Below, in pieces: positions 9,401-18,364 of a stretch of DNA of 35,732 bases. The position numbers and the translations under genes were made by a program. The stretch is taken from NCBI GenBank assembly GCA_023485185.1, contig JAMCZP010000017.1, positions 1 through 35,732 on the forward strand. The letters run 5' to 3'. The DNA is from Gammaproteobacteria bacterium. GTDB lineage: Bacteria > Pseudomonadota > Gammaproteobacteria > Pseudomonadales > Halomonadaceae. Below the pieces are notes generated by a model. The model did not search any database and was not told where the DNA came from. It saw only the letters and a program-made list of their open reading frames with translations. Within the stretch, counting starts at the first letter, position 1. Each line of letters starts with the position of its first letter.

Positions 9401-10532
9401 CGATATTGACGGATACTTGGCAGCAGAACGTGGGCGTTTGGAGATAACCGGTGACGGTTACTGGCCTAGCAGTGATGACTGGCGGATAGGTGTTGACTTG
9501 AATGCTGTGCAAGAGCCCATACTGATTGTGTTGCCGCAATTTGGGCGGTTAGAAGCGGCCCCTGATATTCGTGTTCGCGTTACCCCAGAGCAGCTTCAAG
9601 TGAGGGGCGATATTAATCTGCCCTGGGCAAGGCTTGAAATCGGTGACATGCCATCTTCAGCCATCACGCCTAGCGGCGATGAAATTATTATTACCGAGCG
9701 CGATGATCGCCAGGCAGAGATCGAAGCGCAGCGTGTGGCGGCGAGTGCGGAGGGTCCCAGTACATCCGATGAGCTTGCGGCGACGGGTATTGAGCTTGAT
9801 GTATTAGTTACCTTAACACTCGGTCGCGATATGCAGTTTTCGGCCTATGGATTAGAGTCTGGCTTGGGCGGCTCATTGGAAATCCGTCAGAGTGGTGGGG
9901 CGCTTCAACTGTTTGGCGATGTTAATTTAGTGGATGGACGTTTCCAGGCATTTGGCCAAGATCTACTTATTCGCCGCGGGGAGTTGTTGTTTAGTGGCCC
10001 TCCCGACTTGCCTACATTGGATTTTGAGGCGATCCGTAATCCTGACATCACTGAAGATGATGTTATTGCCGGGTTAAGGGTGTCAGGTAATGCTCAGGAG
10101 CCAAACGTAGCGGTATTTTCTGAGCCAGCTATGAATGAAACAAGCGCACTTTCCTACCTACTGCGTGGTCGTGCACCGGACGCCTCAGGTGGAGGTATTG
10201 ACAGTGCATTGACCACTGCATTAATTGGCATGTCACTAGGTCGCACGGGCGGCGCGGTGGGCTCAATTGGTCAAGCGTTTGGTATTGACGATTTAACCCT
10301 TGATACAACGGGTGCTGGCGATGATAGTCAGGTGGCTGTTAGTGGCCAACTGACCGACGATATTCGCATCAGCTATGGGGTGGGTATATTCTCACCCATT
10401 GCAGAACTGACACTACGCTACACGTTATGGCGTAACCTTTATGTACAAGCCGTGTCGGGAACCAACCAAGCGGTGGATTTAATCTACACGTTTACCCGCT
10501 CTGGCAATCCTGTCATTCTTAATCAGCGTTAA
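6486..10532 (+). CDS. tamB: TamB, inner-membrane/periplasmic translocation and assembly protein (DUF490)
   Basis: A 1348-residue AsmA/TamB-type protein with one N-terminal membrane segment at about residues 21-50. A long periplasmic beta-rich body follows, then the conserved TamB C-terminal domain, including LVDGRFQAFGQDLLIRRG and ALSYLLRGRAPD. It is thought to span the periplasm and carry phospholipid or assist barrel assembly with TamA. The start codon is TTG at 6486. It is supported by AGGAGA at 6475-6480, which overlaps the tamA stop codon (6474-6476) and is correctly spaced. The TTG and overlapping ribosome site suggest translational coupling to tamA. Confidence 0.95.
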   Translation: MSQVETSTSEKRQVLSSKYRVWLLLWSLIRIAIVLPIWLFGVVALVIGVALSPWGTGVLLSQGEQRDFFSYTHHEGGLLDHILLEGFQLQVGTTLVAIDEFELAWADDCVLSGRLCIDTLRVVGADIRLGSASNEEPPAEESSPLSIRFPFPIELRSLQFADVNLRLANGTEIYWQSLTSAAVAEGNLVRLAPTHLEQPRVYLPPSPGVRLTQEIETPLYAEAIDAAILLQQPQQEAVLAASSANENLEARERLVLPEISLPVDIQVPEFTVNDFRLEGIFEYQVERLQLGLFSEGDRVEISQLAVVTPDAEAELMATAVLSGNYPLEARLSTELFMHNLAPELFAENSSETLVLELSGPLDALMVQLEASGTVSALINGEVDALSPTLPFQLQVQSEQLQWPLPAQAADNNREGEELPEDAYVVDDLDLQVTGSLNDYRAQLALVVEGPSLPRTEVGVSGEGDFEHFNWQPLTLAVGESTLRSEGSINWLAPLQVNATIRLDQFDPAHFVDQLEGNLNGDIELSVRQLEEQWAISVPNLAIDGELRDYPLTLQAAFDANSNLEIDIDELLFTQGNNRLEAAGQISEQAMSLNADVALRQLQTLSPDLAGTLVGTLRASGSFSQPQLIANLRGDGLRFAENRVERLELDADVRGLDDPILDVQLALQNVIAGGQSLSDVDAHLSGRLSQHQLELTAQGQESAVLSRALIALEGRLNQDNQLYQARITPLEIDSEAGSIRLEAPLDVRYNLADGQARLSPFCLRREEGGVVCSEEAINASAHQGNALLTLREVPMEMLEPFLPEEWQLEGDTTADLAASWRQGGARWQADVQILSELAITAVNDYGQPVELPRINLDAQVEANQAQADANIVLSLAEAGELGLTLSINDPIGQGGLTGELRADDVSLRPYRPMMVGMDRLEGDLTGSVQISGTTAQPDLQGQLGLRGIRVNGPDIPVDIQGGELIVSFDGDQGDIDGYLAAERGRLEITGDGYWPSSDDWRIGVDLNAVQEPILIVLPQFGRLEAAPDIRVRVTPEQLQVRGDINLPWARLEIGDMPSSAITPSGDEIIITERDDRQAEIEAQRVAASAEGPSTSDELAATGIELDVLVTLTLGRDMQFSAYGLESGLGGSLEIRQSGGALQLFGDVNLVDGRFQAFGQDLLIRRGELLFSGPPDLPTLDFEAIRNPDITEDDVIAGLRVSGNAQEPNVAVFSEPAMNETSALSYLLRGRAPDASGGGIDSALTTALIGMSLGRTGGAVGSIGQAFGIDDLTLDTTGAGDDSQVAVSGQLTDDIRISYGVGIFSPIAELTLRYTLWRNLYVQAVSGTNQAVDLIYTFTRSGNPVILNQR

Positions 10533-10544
10533 AGTGAGGGCGAT

Positions 10545-11180
10545 ATGTCGCTATTTTCGAGTAATGAGAAAGTATTGCCTGGACGCGAGGCTCCTATAAA
10601 AACGAGTGAAGTACATACTATTAATGGCCATTCACTGCATCCGCCGTTTCCGGAAGGCCATGAAGAAATCGTGTTTGGCATGGGCTGCTTCTGGGGGGTA
10701 GAACGCCTTTTTTGGCAGCTCCCCGGGGTTTATGTGACTGCGGCTGGCTATGCTGGTGGGCAAACGCCCAACCCTACCTACGAGGAAACATGTACAGGGC
10801 GTACCGGCCACACTGAAGTTGTCCGCGTGATTTATGATCCCCAACGAGTGGCGATTGAAACGCTACTGCAAGTTTTTTGGGAGGAGCATGACCCCACCCA
10901 GGGTAATCGCCAAGGAAACGACATTGGCTCCCAGTACCGCTCTGCTATCTTTACCACCAGCCAAGCACAGCTTAGTGCAGTTGAGCAAAGCGCTGCTACT
11001 TTTCAGCAGGCGCTTGATAAAGCTGGCAAAGGGCGTATTACCACTGAAATTAAGCCACTGGATACGTTCTATTACGCTGAGGATTATCATCAGCAGTATC
11101 TCGATAAAAACCCAAACGGCTACTGTGGGTTAAAAGGCACAGGCGTGACCTGTCCCATAGGCGCTCAGCATGCCGGTTGA
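10545..11180 (+). CDS. msrA: Peptide-methionine (S)-S-oxide reductase MsrA
   Basis: Repairs the S-epimer of methionine sulfoxide in proteins and free methionine. The catalytic motif GMGCFWGVE has its cysteine at residue 48. Resolving cysteines lie in [15 protein letters not shown] at the C-terminus, as in the three-cysteine E. coli type. The length of 211 residues matches that type. The gene begins 12 bases after tamB, and its end overlaps the start of the cytochrome gene by 11 bases, so all four genes are probably read from one transcript. Confidence 0.95.
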   Translation: MSLFSSNEKVLPGREAPIKTSEVHTINGHSLHPPFPEGHEEIVFGMGCFWGVERLFWQLPGVYVTAAGYAGGQTPNPTYEETCTGRTGHTEVVRVIYDPQRVAIETLLQVFWEEHDPTQGNRQGNDIGSQYRSAIFTTSQAQLSAVEQSAATFQQALDKAGKGRITTEIKPLDTFYYAEDYHQQYLDKNPNGYCGLKGTGVTCPIGAQHAG

Positions 11181-11712
11181 TTCTCCATCTCTATTTAGAA
11201 GACAGCAGCCGGTCAAAATAAGCGCGCTAGCCAGTGTGTTGTCGCTGCTCTTCGTTGCTCCGCTGTCTTGGGGAAGCGACGAAGCAGCACCCGTGCTCAC
11301 GATGCCACAGAGTGTTAGCGAAACACCTTTCTCAAGTGAGCGGGAAGCGGTGATTTGGCGTAGAGAAGAGCTGAAAGACATAGAGAGTTTGTTGCGTCAA
11401 TTGCGCTTCGATCTGGTTAATAATCAGGATGCTGACGCTGCTACGCCGCGCTTGGTTGAGCTTCAGGAGCGTGCCAATGCCCAGCACTTATTACCCGCTT
11501 TTATAGCAGGCACCCATGGTAGTGGGTCAGAGGCAAGACCGTCTATCTGGGAAGAGTGGGATGCGTTTAGTGCTGGATTTGCTGACCTTGAAAGCAAGGT
11601 TGGGAACTTGGTTGAGGCCACTCAAGAGGAAGATTACCGAGGAGCAGCAAGGGCGTTGTCAGAGGTAGCAACAAGCTGTCGAAGCTGTCATCGCGCCTAC
11701 CGTTTTAATTAG
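11170..11712 (+). CDS. Cytochrome c'-like periplasmic haem protein
   Basis: 180 residues with an N-terminal export signal (about residues 15-35, hydrophobic core [16 protein letters not shown]). A single haem c site, CRSCH, is at residues 170-174, close to the C-terminus. A helical body with one CxxCH at the end is the layout of cytochrome c' (four-helix bundle). That family binds gases such as NO or CO, or carries electrons; the role here is not evident. Translation starts inside msrA with an 11-base overlap in another frame, which implies coupling. The link with a methionine sulfoxide reductase hints at oxidative or nitrosative defence, but that is inference. Confidence 0.75.
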   Translation: MPVDSPSLFRRQQPVKISALASVLSLLFVAPLSWGSDEAAPVLTMPQSVSETPFSSEREAVIWRREELKDIESLLRQLRFDLVNNQDADAATPRLVELQERANAQHLLPAFIAGTHGSGSEARPSIWEEWDAFSAGFADLESKVGNLVEATQEEDYRGAARALSEVATSCRSCHRAYRFN

Positions 11713-11727
11713 TAAAACGGCAGGCGC

Positions 11728-11755
11728 TGCAAAAGGGATTAATCGCCTTTTTGCA
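11728..11755. terminator. Candidate shared terminator hairpin between convergent genes
   Basis: TGCAAAAGG and CCTTTTTGCA pair around a 9-base loop, with one bulged T. It lies just past the cytochrome stop and overlaps the last codons of the convergent carbonic anhydrase gene. The stem is AT-rich and there is no separate U-tract, so this is only a candidate. Confidence 0.35.
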
Positions 11756-12386
11756 AACGGTCGATGCGGTAGAGGGTTTCAACTTGCTCTAAACCGCTGA
11801 TCGTGCAATTGAGATCTTTAACACGGCCATCGCTCAAACCGTATACCCAGCCATGCACTGATATTTTCTGGCCACGCTGCCAGGCGCGCTGCAAGATTTT
11901 GGTGCGGCACAGGCTATTCACCTGGGCTTTAACGTTGAGCTCACACATACGATCAATCTGTTCATTCATGGGCAGGTGATCAAGGGTGTCTCGGTGGCGG
12001 GTGTATTGTTCGCGCACGGAGTGTAGCCAATAATCAACCACGCCACACTCACCTCCCATCATGGCAGCCTTAATGCCGCCGCAACCATAATGTCCGACAA
12101 TCATTACATGGCTGACCTTCAGTACATCGACCGCATACTGAACCACTGAGAGGGCATTCATGTCGGTATGATGGAGCAAATTGGCGACATTACGGTGGAC
12201 AAAAACTTCACCAGGCGGGAGCGCAATGATTTGATTAGCGGGCACGCGGCTATCTGAACAGCCAATCCATAAATAATCGGGGTTTTGCTGATTGGAGAGG
12301 CGCTTAAAGTACTCGGGGTCTTCTTCGCACATGCGTTCAGCCCAGGCGCGATTATTATCCAGTAGCGTCGCAATAGGGTCAGACAT
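11739..12386 (-). CDS. can: Beta-class carbonic anhydrase (Can type)
   Basis: Interconverts CO2 and bicarbonate, supplying bicarbonate for carboxylases. Zinc ligands are visible: Cys43 in GCSDSRVPA (with Asp45 and Arg47), then His99 and Cys102 in VGHYGCGG. The length of 215 residues and the C-terminal WVYGLSDGRVKDL segment match the E. coli Can group. No signal peptide is seen, so it is cytoplasmic. It is transcribed alone, convergent with the msrA-cytochrome pair and divergent from gor across a gap of 172 bases. Confidence 0.95.
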   Translation of the reverse strand: MSDPIATLLDNNRAWAERMCEEDPEYFKRLSNQQNPDYLWIGCSDSRVPANQIIALPPGEVFVHRNVANLLHHTDMNALSVVQYAVDVLKVSHVMIVGHYGCGGIKAAMMGGECGVVDYWLHSVREQYTRHRDTLDHLPMNEQIDRMCELNVKAQVNSLCRTKILQRAWQRGQKISVHGWVYGLSDGRVKDLNCTISGLEQVETLYRIDRLQKGD

Positions 12387-12558
12387 AGAGTCTCCAATGA
12401 GGTTAAGAAAAAGCCGGAAAACGAACCTTAAAACAGCAAAGAGTATAGGCTGTGGTAAGTATAAAATAGACGAATGGTTTTAACCTTCCCCGGCGGTCAG
12501 GTCAACCAGCGTGGGTCAGGTATTAACGCCCTGAACGTTATATCAATAGGAGTAAACG

Positions 12559-13941
12559 ATGGCAGATGTTGCTGAATACGAATACGACCTTCTGGTCATC
12601 GGGGCAGGTTCTGGCGGCGTCCGCGCCGCGCGAATGGCTGCGGCGACAGGTGCTAAGGTGGCTATTGCGGAAGATCGCTATCTGGGTGGAACCTGCGTCA
12701 ACGTTGGCTGCGTACCCAAGAAGCTTTATTCCTATGCAGCACACTTTCATGACAGTTTTGATGATGCTGCTGGCTTCGGTTGGCAGCTCCCTGGCCCAGC
12801 AAATTTCGATTGGGCGACCTTGCGTGATAACAAAATTAGTGAAATAAAACGCCTTAATGGTATCTATCAACGCCTATTGGAAGGTGCTGGCGTCACCTTG
12901 TTCAATGCTCGAGCCCGGGTAGTGGACGCCCACACGGTAATGCTAAAAAACGAACAAAATGATACGCCCGTAACAGCACACAAAATTTTGCTGGCTACGG
13001 GTGGCTGGCCATGGATACCCGATTTTCCTGGCAGTGAACATGTATTAAATTCAAATCAAATTTTTGATCTGGATAACTTTCCTAAGCGGTTTCTAGTACT
13101 TGGAGGCGGCTATATTGCCGTTGAGTTCTCAAGTATTTTTAATGGGCTGGGAAGCGAAACGCACCTGATTTACCGCGGGGAACTGTTTTTAAAAGGGTTT
13201 GACCAGCAAGTACGCGAATTCACCTGTGCTGAGATGGAACGAAAGGGCGTAAATCTTCACTTCAACACTAATATTGAGCGTATTGAGGCTACCGAGACTG
13301 CCTATAACGTTTACCTCACCACGGGTGAGGTGCTTGAAGTAGATGTGGTGCTTGCCGCCACTGGCCGACACGCTAATGTAAGCGACCTAGGCTTGGATGC
13401 CCTCGGAATAACTTTGGACAGGCAGGGTAAAATCCCGGTCAACGAGCGTTTTGAAACGGCCCTGCCTTCGATACTTGCACTAGGTGACTTAACCGCAGGG
13501 CCAGAATTAACCCCGGTTGCATTGGCAGAAGCTATGCAGTTAGTGGATCACCACTTTAGCAATACGGTGCCCAAACCGTTGGATTACAGCACCATTCCTA
13601 CCGCTGTTTTCTGTCATCCTAATATCGGCACAGTGGGGCTTTCCGAAGAGGCCGCACGCGAAAAATTTACCAACATTCGCGTTTACAGCACTGATTTCCG
13701 CGCCATGAAGCACACATTATCGGGTAGTCACGAACGCACTTTAATGAAGCTGATAGTGGATGATGCAACAGATGTCGTGGTGGGCGCTCATATGGTGGGG
13801 GAAGAGGCTGGTGAAGTGATACAGGGTATTGCGATCGCTGTACGTGCTGGCTTAACAAAAGCGGATTTTGACCGTACCGTTGGCATTCATCCTACGGGTG
13901 CAGAAGAGTTTGTTACGTTGCGGACACTGACGCGCAGATAG
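12559..13941 (+). CDS. gor: Glutathione-disulfide reductase
   Basis: FAD-dependent enzyme that reduces GSSG with NADPH. The FAD motif GAGSGGVRAAR is at about residues 15-25. The redox pair Cys46/Cys51 lies in GGTCVNVGCVPKK. The second Rossmann motif, GGGYIAVEF, is followed by YRGELFLKGFD, where an arginine and a lysine occupy the positions that read NADP phosphate. The lysine replaces a more usual arginine. The partner-subunit histidine and glutamate are in VGIHPTGAEE (His444, Glu449). The length of 460 residues is normal. The start has TAGGAG about 7 bases upstream. It appears monocistronic. Confidence 0.95.
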   Translation: MADVAEYEYDLLVIGAGSGGVRAARMAAATGAKVAIAEDRYLGGTCVNVGCVPKKLYSYAAHFHDSFDDAAGFGWQLPGPANFDWATLRDNKISEIKRLNGIYQRLLEGAGVTLFNARARVVDAHTVMLKNEQNDTPVTAHKILLATGGWPWIPDFPGSEHVLNSNQIFDLDNFPKRFLVLGGGYIAVEFSSIFNGLGSETHLIYRGELFLKGFDQQVREFTCAEMERKGVNLHFNTNIERIEATETAYNVYLTTGEVLEVDVVLAATGRHANVSDLGLDALGITLDRQGKIPVNERFETALPSILALGDLTAGPELTPVALAEAMQLVDHHFSNTVPKPLDYSTIPTAVFCHPNIGTVGLSEEAAREKFTNIRVYSTDFRAMKHTLSGSHERTLMKLIVDDATDVVVGAHMVGEEAGEVIQGIAIAVRAGLTKADFDRTVGIHPTGAEEFVTLRTLTRR

Positions 13942-14044
13942 TCAGTATCAAAGCTGTTATTCAATATTTATGTTTCAGTGAGCGGGCGAGGCGGTTTCAC
14001 ATAACAATAAATTATGCAAAATAGGGTGATGAATAATATGATTT

Positions 14045-14073
14045 TTGAATTGCTCATAATCAGCTGTTATAAT
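14045..14073 (+). promoter_or_regulatory. Predicted sigma70-type promoter of the ectoine operon
   Basis: TTGAAT (14045-14050) and a perfect TATAAT (14068-14073) are separated by 17 bases, placing transcription start near 14080, about 25 bases before ectA. The flanks are AT-rich. In Halomonas elongata ectA is reported to have a sigma70-like promoter and an osmotically inducible sigma38-type promoter. I can support only the sigma70-like one here. Confidence 0.7.
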
Positions 14074-14105
14074 AGTGCTCAAATTCGCCACAGCGAAGCA
14101 TAACC

Positions 14106-14684
14106 ATGAGTACACCCACGCAACCGTTTACACCTTCTGCCGACCTTGCCCGGCCCACCGTTGCTGACGCTGTGGTCGGTCATGCAGAGACGCCTCTCTA
14201 CATCCGCAAGCCGAATGCAGACGATGGCTGGGGTATCTATGAACTTGTAAAAGCGTGCCCTCCGCTGGATGTAAACTCTGCATACGCCTACCTGTTGTTA
14301 GCGACACAATTCCGAGACACTTGTGCAATTGCGACCAACGAAGAGGGTGAGATCGTGGGTTTCGTTTCCGGTTATGTAAAAGACAATGCGCCAGATACCT
14401 ACTTTTTATGGCAAGTCGCGGTAGGGGAGAAAGCGCGTGGAACCGGCCTTGCTCGTCGTTTGGTTGAAGCAATCATGTCGCGGGACGAACTTGATGATGT
14501 ACACCATTTAGAAACGACTATAACGCCTGACAACCTTGCCTCATGGGGGCTGTTTCGTCGCTTGGCTTCGCGCTGGCAAGCGCCACTAAATAGTCGCGAA
14601 TATTTCTCTACCGAACAGCTCGGAGGAGAGCATGACCCGGAAAACTTGGTCCGTATTGGTCCCTTCCAAACAGACCGTTTCTAA
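14106..14684 (+). CDS. ectA: L-2,4-diaminobutyrate N-gamma-acetyltransferase EctA
   Basis: Second enzyme of ectoine synthesis: it acetylates L-2,4-diaminobutyrate using acetyl-CoA. It is a 192-residue GNAT protein with a short variable N-terminus. LYIRKPNADDGWGIYELVK and the run PPLDVNSAYAYLLL (substrate region) are characteristic of EctA. The acetyl-CoA-binding turn is in VAVGEKARGTGLARRLVE. It is the first gene of the operon, 33 bases after the predicted promoter. The ectA-ectB gap is 174 bases and contains a repeat, so the two genes are not translationally coupled. Confidence 0.97.
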   Translation: MSTPTQPFTPSADLARPTVADAVVGHAETPLYIRKPNADDGWGIYELVKACPPLDVNSAYAYLLLATQFRDTCAIATNEEGEIVGFVSGYVKDNAPDTYFLWQVAVGEKARGTGLARRLVEAIMSRDELDDVHHLETTITPDNLASWGLFRRLASRWQAPLNSREYFSTEQLGGEHDPENLVRIGPFQTDRF

Positions 14685-14694
14685 TTCGCTATCT

Positions 14695-14758
14695 AGTGCT
14701 TAAAACTGAGTGCTTAAAACTAAGCGCTTAAACCTACCTAGCACTTAACAAGCAGTGC
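14695..14758 (+). repeat. Three 14-bp tandem repeats plus hairpin between ectA and ectB
   Basis: Three head-to-tail 14-bp units run 14695-14736: AGTGCTTAAAACTG, AGTGCTTAAAACTA and AGCGCTTAAACCTA. An inverted core AGCACT follows at 14740-14745, then AGTGCT at 14753-14758. The last two form a hairpin with an 8-base loop. AGCACT could instead pair with either upstream AGTGCT, so alternative RNA structures are possible. It lies about 10 bases after the ectA stop. Confidence 0.75.
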
Positions 14759-14780
14759 TGGAAGAGCAGTAGTGAATTAG

Positions 14781-16127
<1,347 letters not shown>

Positions 16128-16243
16128 TCTAGCATTAACAACTAGTAGCAGTACTTACGAAGCATTTAGCTAGTATTGTTTAGCTTTTTGGTTAGGGATA
16201 CAGCGGTTGGTAATCGCCAGCCGCTCTGCAACGGAGTAATCCT

Positions 16244-16636
16244 ATGATCGTTCGTAATCTTGAAGAAGCACGTAAAACAGATCGTTTAGTGACCGCCGAA
16301 AACGGCAACTGGGATAGTACACGGCTTGTTCTGGCCAACGATAACGCAGGTTTCTCGTTCCATATTACCCGCATATTTCCGGGTACCGAGACGCATATTC
16401 ATTATAAAAACCACTATGAAGCCGTATTTTGTTATGAAGGCGAGGGCGAAGTTGAAACCCTAGCCGACGGAAAAATCTGGCCGATCAAAGCAGGCGATAT
16501 CTATCTGTTAGATCAGCACGATGAGCACCTTCTACGTGGTAAAGAAAAAGGTATGACGGTTGCGTGTGTATTTACGCCGCCTATCACGGGTAATGAAGTG
16601 CATCAGGAAGACGGTTCTTACGCTGCATCTGAATAA
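16244..16636 (+). CDS. ectC: Ectoine synthase EctC
   Basis: Last enzyme of ectoine synthesis, cyclising N-gamma-acetyldiaminobutyrate to ectoine with loss of water. A 130-residue cupin whose start [16 protein letters not shown] is diagnostic. Metal-binding and active-site residues fall in [27 protein letters not shown], and a second cupin motif is in [12 protein letters not shown]. ectC follows ectB after 116 bases. No ectD (hydroxylase) or specialised aspartokinase follows, so the window shows only ectoine, not 5-hydroxyectoine. Confidence 0.97.
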   Translation: MIVRNLEEARKTDRLVTAENGNWDSTRLVLANDNAGFSFHITRIFPGTETHIHYKNHYEAVFCYEGEGEVETLADGKIWPIKAGDIYLLDQHDEHLLRGKEKGMTVACVFTPPITGNEVHQEDGSYAASE

Positions 16637-16670
16637 CATCGGCTAGTGATATAGCGCACGCCTGAAATAG

Positions 16671-16706
16671 AAAAAGCAGCCTTGCTGAAAGCGGGCTGCT
16701 TTTTTT
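16671..16706. terminator. Rho-independent terminator after ectC, probably bidirectional
   Basis: AAAAAGCAGCC (16671-16681) pairs with GGCTGCTTTTTTT (16694-16706) around a loop of about 12 bases. The U-tract is on the plus strand, and the matching A-run on the left gives a U-tract for the convergent DUF3833 gene. It lies 35 bases past the ectC stop and closes the ectoine operon. Confidence 0.85.
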
Positions 16707-16728
16707 GATTACTTGTTAAAAGCCATTT

Positions 16729-17265
16729 TTAAGCTCCTGTTTGTTCAAATAGTAGAGTGATTTCACCTAACTTGAAGCCGAATTTGTGCATGGTAGTCCG
16801 GTTGATCAAGCGACCATCTGGCTGAAGGTACATCCAGTCATCCATAGTGAATGTAATCATGCGCCCGTCAATCTCTATAGCTAACGGATAGCGCATATGG
16901 AATACGTGGCCGTATTGACGTGCTTTAACACGTTCTTCTACATCATTGGCCGTGCCGACCCAGTGGTGCTCATCGATTCGCTCAAATGACCAAACTCGCT
17001 GGTCTGTTTCACCATCTGAAAACAAAAAGGACTCATCGAGAGTTAAAGTGCCATTGTCATAAGTACCTATAATGTCGACAGTAAAACGCCGCTGTACCTT
17101 GCCGGAGTAATCCTGCACCATGCCCCAGGCTCGGGTCGTGCCGGTGAAGTACTCGGCGATATCAAGCCTTGGTTCAGAATCAGCATAGTCTTCAATATCC
17201 ACGCCGGCGCAGCCGACTAATAGGAACAGCAGGGTGAAGAAGCCTAAACGGAGTGATCTAATCAT
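16729..17265 (-). CDS. DUF3833 family lipoprotein
   Basis: 178 residues with a lipoprotein signal: hydrophobic stretch at residues 7-18 and lipobox LVGC with Cys19. The rest resembles DUF3833: ARAWGMVQDYSGKVQRRF is close to the family's opening strand, and LDESFLFSDGETDQRVW matches its middle block. It is predicted to be exported and lipid-anchored, with a beta-rich lipocalin-like body. The function is unknown. It is convergent with the ectoine operon and divergent from the protease lipoprotein gene at 17490. Confidence 0.8.
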   Translation of the reverse strand: MIRSLRLGFFTLLFLLVGCAGVDIEDYADSEPRLDIAEYFTGTTRAWGMVQDYSGKVQRRFTVDIIGTYDNGTLTLDESFLFSDGETDQRVWSFERIDEHHWVGTANDVEERVKARQYGHVFHMRYPLAIEIDGRMITFTMDDWMYLQPDGRLINRTTMHKFGFKLGEITLLFEQTGA

Positions 17266-17369
17266 GGCGCCATTCCTGTATGAAAATTGATGATCGTATA
17301 AACACTGTAGAATATTTTGCGCACATAAGGTATCAGCAATGTTATCAATAATAGGTCTCTAATAGTTCG

Positions 17370-17395
17370 CTTAATATATATTATGTTAAATTAAG
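17370..17395. promoter_or_regulatory. AT-rich inverted repeat upstream of the protease gene
   Basis: CTTAAT (17370-17375) and ATTAAG (17390-17395) are inverted, and TAATATATATTA (17372-17383) is a perfect 12-bp palindrome within the same stretch. It lies in the 224-base divergent region between the DUF3833 gene and the protease gene, about 95 bases before the chosen protease start. It could be a promoter core or operator; the exact -35 and -10 are not clear. Confidence 0.4.
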
Positions 17396-17489
17396 TGAAG
17401 TGAGTTCCCAAAAAACGGTGATGGCGTTGGACACTAGTCTCCCTTCTCCTTATCATTCTTCCACTTATTGTCCAAGGATATCTCTCGTT

Positions 17490-18326
17490 ATGCGCCCAGG
17501 TGTTTTGTGGCTAATGGCTGGCTTGTCGCTTTCGATCGCAGGCTGTGCTGTCACCCAGCCGGAATCCAATGACCCGCCGCCGTTAAGCGAAGCGTCATTT
17601 AATGCTCGCATCCTGGAATTAGAAAGTCAGTTGACGCAGCAATGTAATACTCACTCTGAGCTCCAGTCGCGTCAATTGGATCAGCAGCAGGTATTGACGG
17701 CTGATATGCGTGAAGTAGGCAGCCTATTGCGCTACCTACGCCAAGACATACAGCAGCTTGAGGCGCGTGACGAAGATCCCATCATTATCCGTGAAGAGTG
17801 TGAAGTTGATGATGTTTTAACCACCAAAACGATGGTGGGTCGTAGTGAATGGGTTGGCTTTCCTGAGGTTGGCACGTATCTTCAAGCACGCGTCGATTCT
17901 GGTGCCAATACATCTTCGCTTTCAGCCACTGAGATCACCCGCTTTGAACGTGATGGCGAAGATTGGGTGCGCTTTAAACTAGCACTCAACGAGGATGACA
18001 TTGTTGTTGAGTCTCAACGCGATGAATGGATTGAGGCGCCCATTGAACGTCGAGTGCGCATTCTTCAAGCATCAGGTGAAGAGTCTCGTCCCGTTATTTC
18101 GCTGTTAATGACGCTAGGCCCTATTAGCGAAAATGTAGAATTTACCCTTAATGATCGAACTCACTTAGTTTATCCGGTGCTGCTTGGCCGCCGCTTTTTA
18201 ATGGATATCGCCTTGATTGATGTGGCGGATACCTATTTGCATGATCGCCCCGAATTCCCTGGTGGTGAGCCAGCCGATCAAGCTGCTGAAGACGAAGCTG
18301 CTGATGAAGACGATAACGAAGAGTAA
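17490..18326 (+). CDS. Lipoprotein of the ATP-dependent zinc protease / retropepsin-like family
   Basis: The family is annotated as ATP-dependent zinc protease (Zn_protease, RimB-like), but the motif is that of an aspartyl protease. VDSGANTSSLSA carries the D[ST]GA nucleophile-type Asp, and TLNDRTHLVYPVLLGRRFL is the conserved C-terminal block. A GTG at 17400 opens the same frame. The ATG at 17490 is preferred because it gives a lipoprotein signal with lipobox SIAGC and has AAGGAT about 11 bases upstream. A short coiled-coil region follows the lipobox, and the C-terminus is an acidic tail. It heads a cluster with the 7TM inactive transglutaminase and the ATP-grasp ligase, a combination predicted to make and process peptide-type modifications. 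Confidence 0.85.
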   Translation: MRPGVLWLMAGLSLSIAGCAVTQPESNDPPPLSEASFNARILELESQLTQQCNTHSELQSRQLDQQQVLTADMREVGSLLRYLRQDIQQLEARDEDPIIIREECEVDDVLTTKTMVGRSEWVGFPEVGTYLQARVDSGANTSSLSATEITRFERDGEDWVRFKLALNEDDIVVESQRDEWIEAPIERRVRILQASGEESRPVISLLMTLGPISENVEFTLNDRTHLVYPVLLGRRFLMDIALIDVADTYLHDRPEFPGGEPADQAAEDEAADEDDNEE

Positions 18327-18364
18327 CTGCTCTCCCCTGGCGCTTCACGCTGAAAGGAATCTCC

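Noticed and set aside
16128..16243. Sigma54 promoter before ectC, as reported for Halomonas elongata
   Set aside because: I looked for GG-N10-GC and found none; the closest pair has an 11-base spacer and poor flanks.
17400..17489. GTG start at 17400 for the protease lipoprotein
   Set aside because: It would put 30 unrelated residues before a clear lipoprotein signal; the ATG at 17490 has a better ribosome site and signal.
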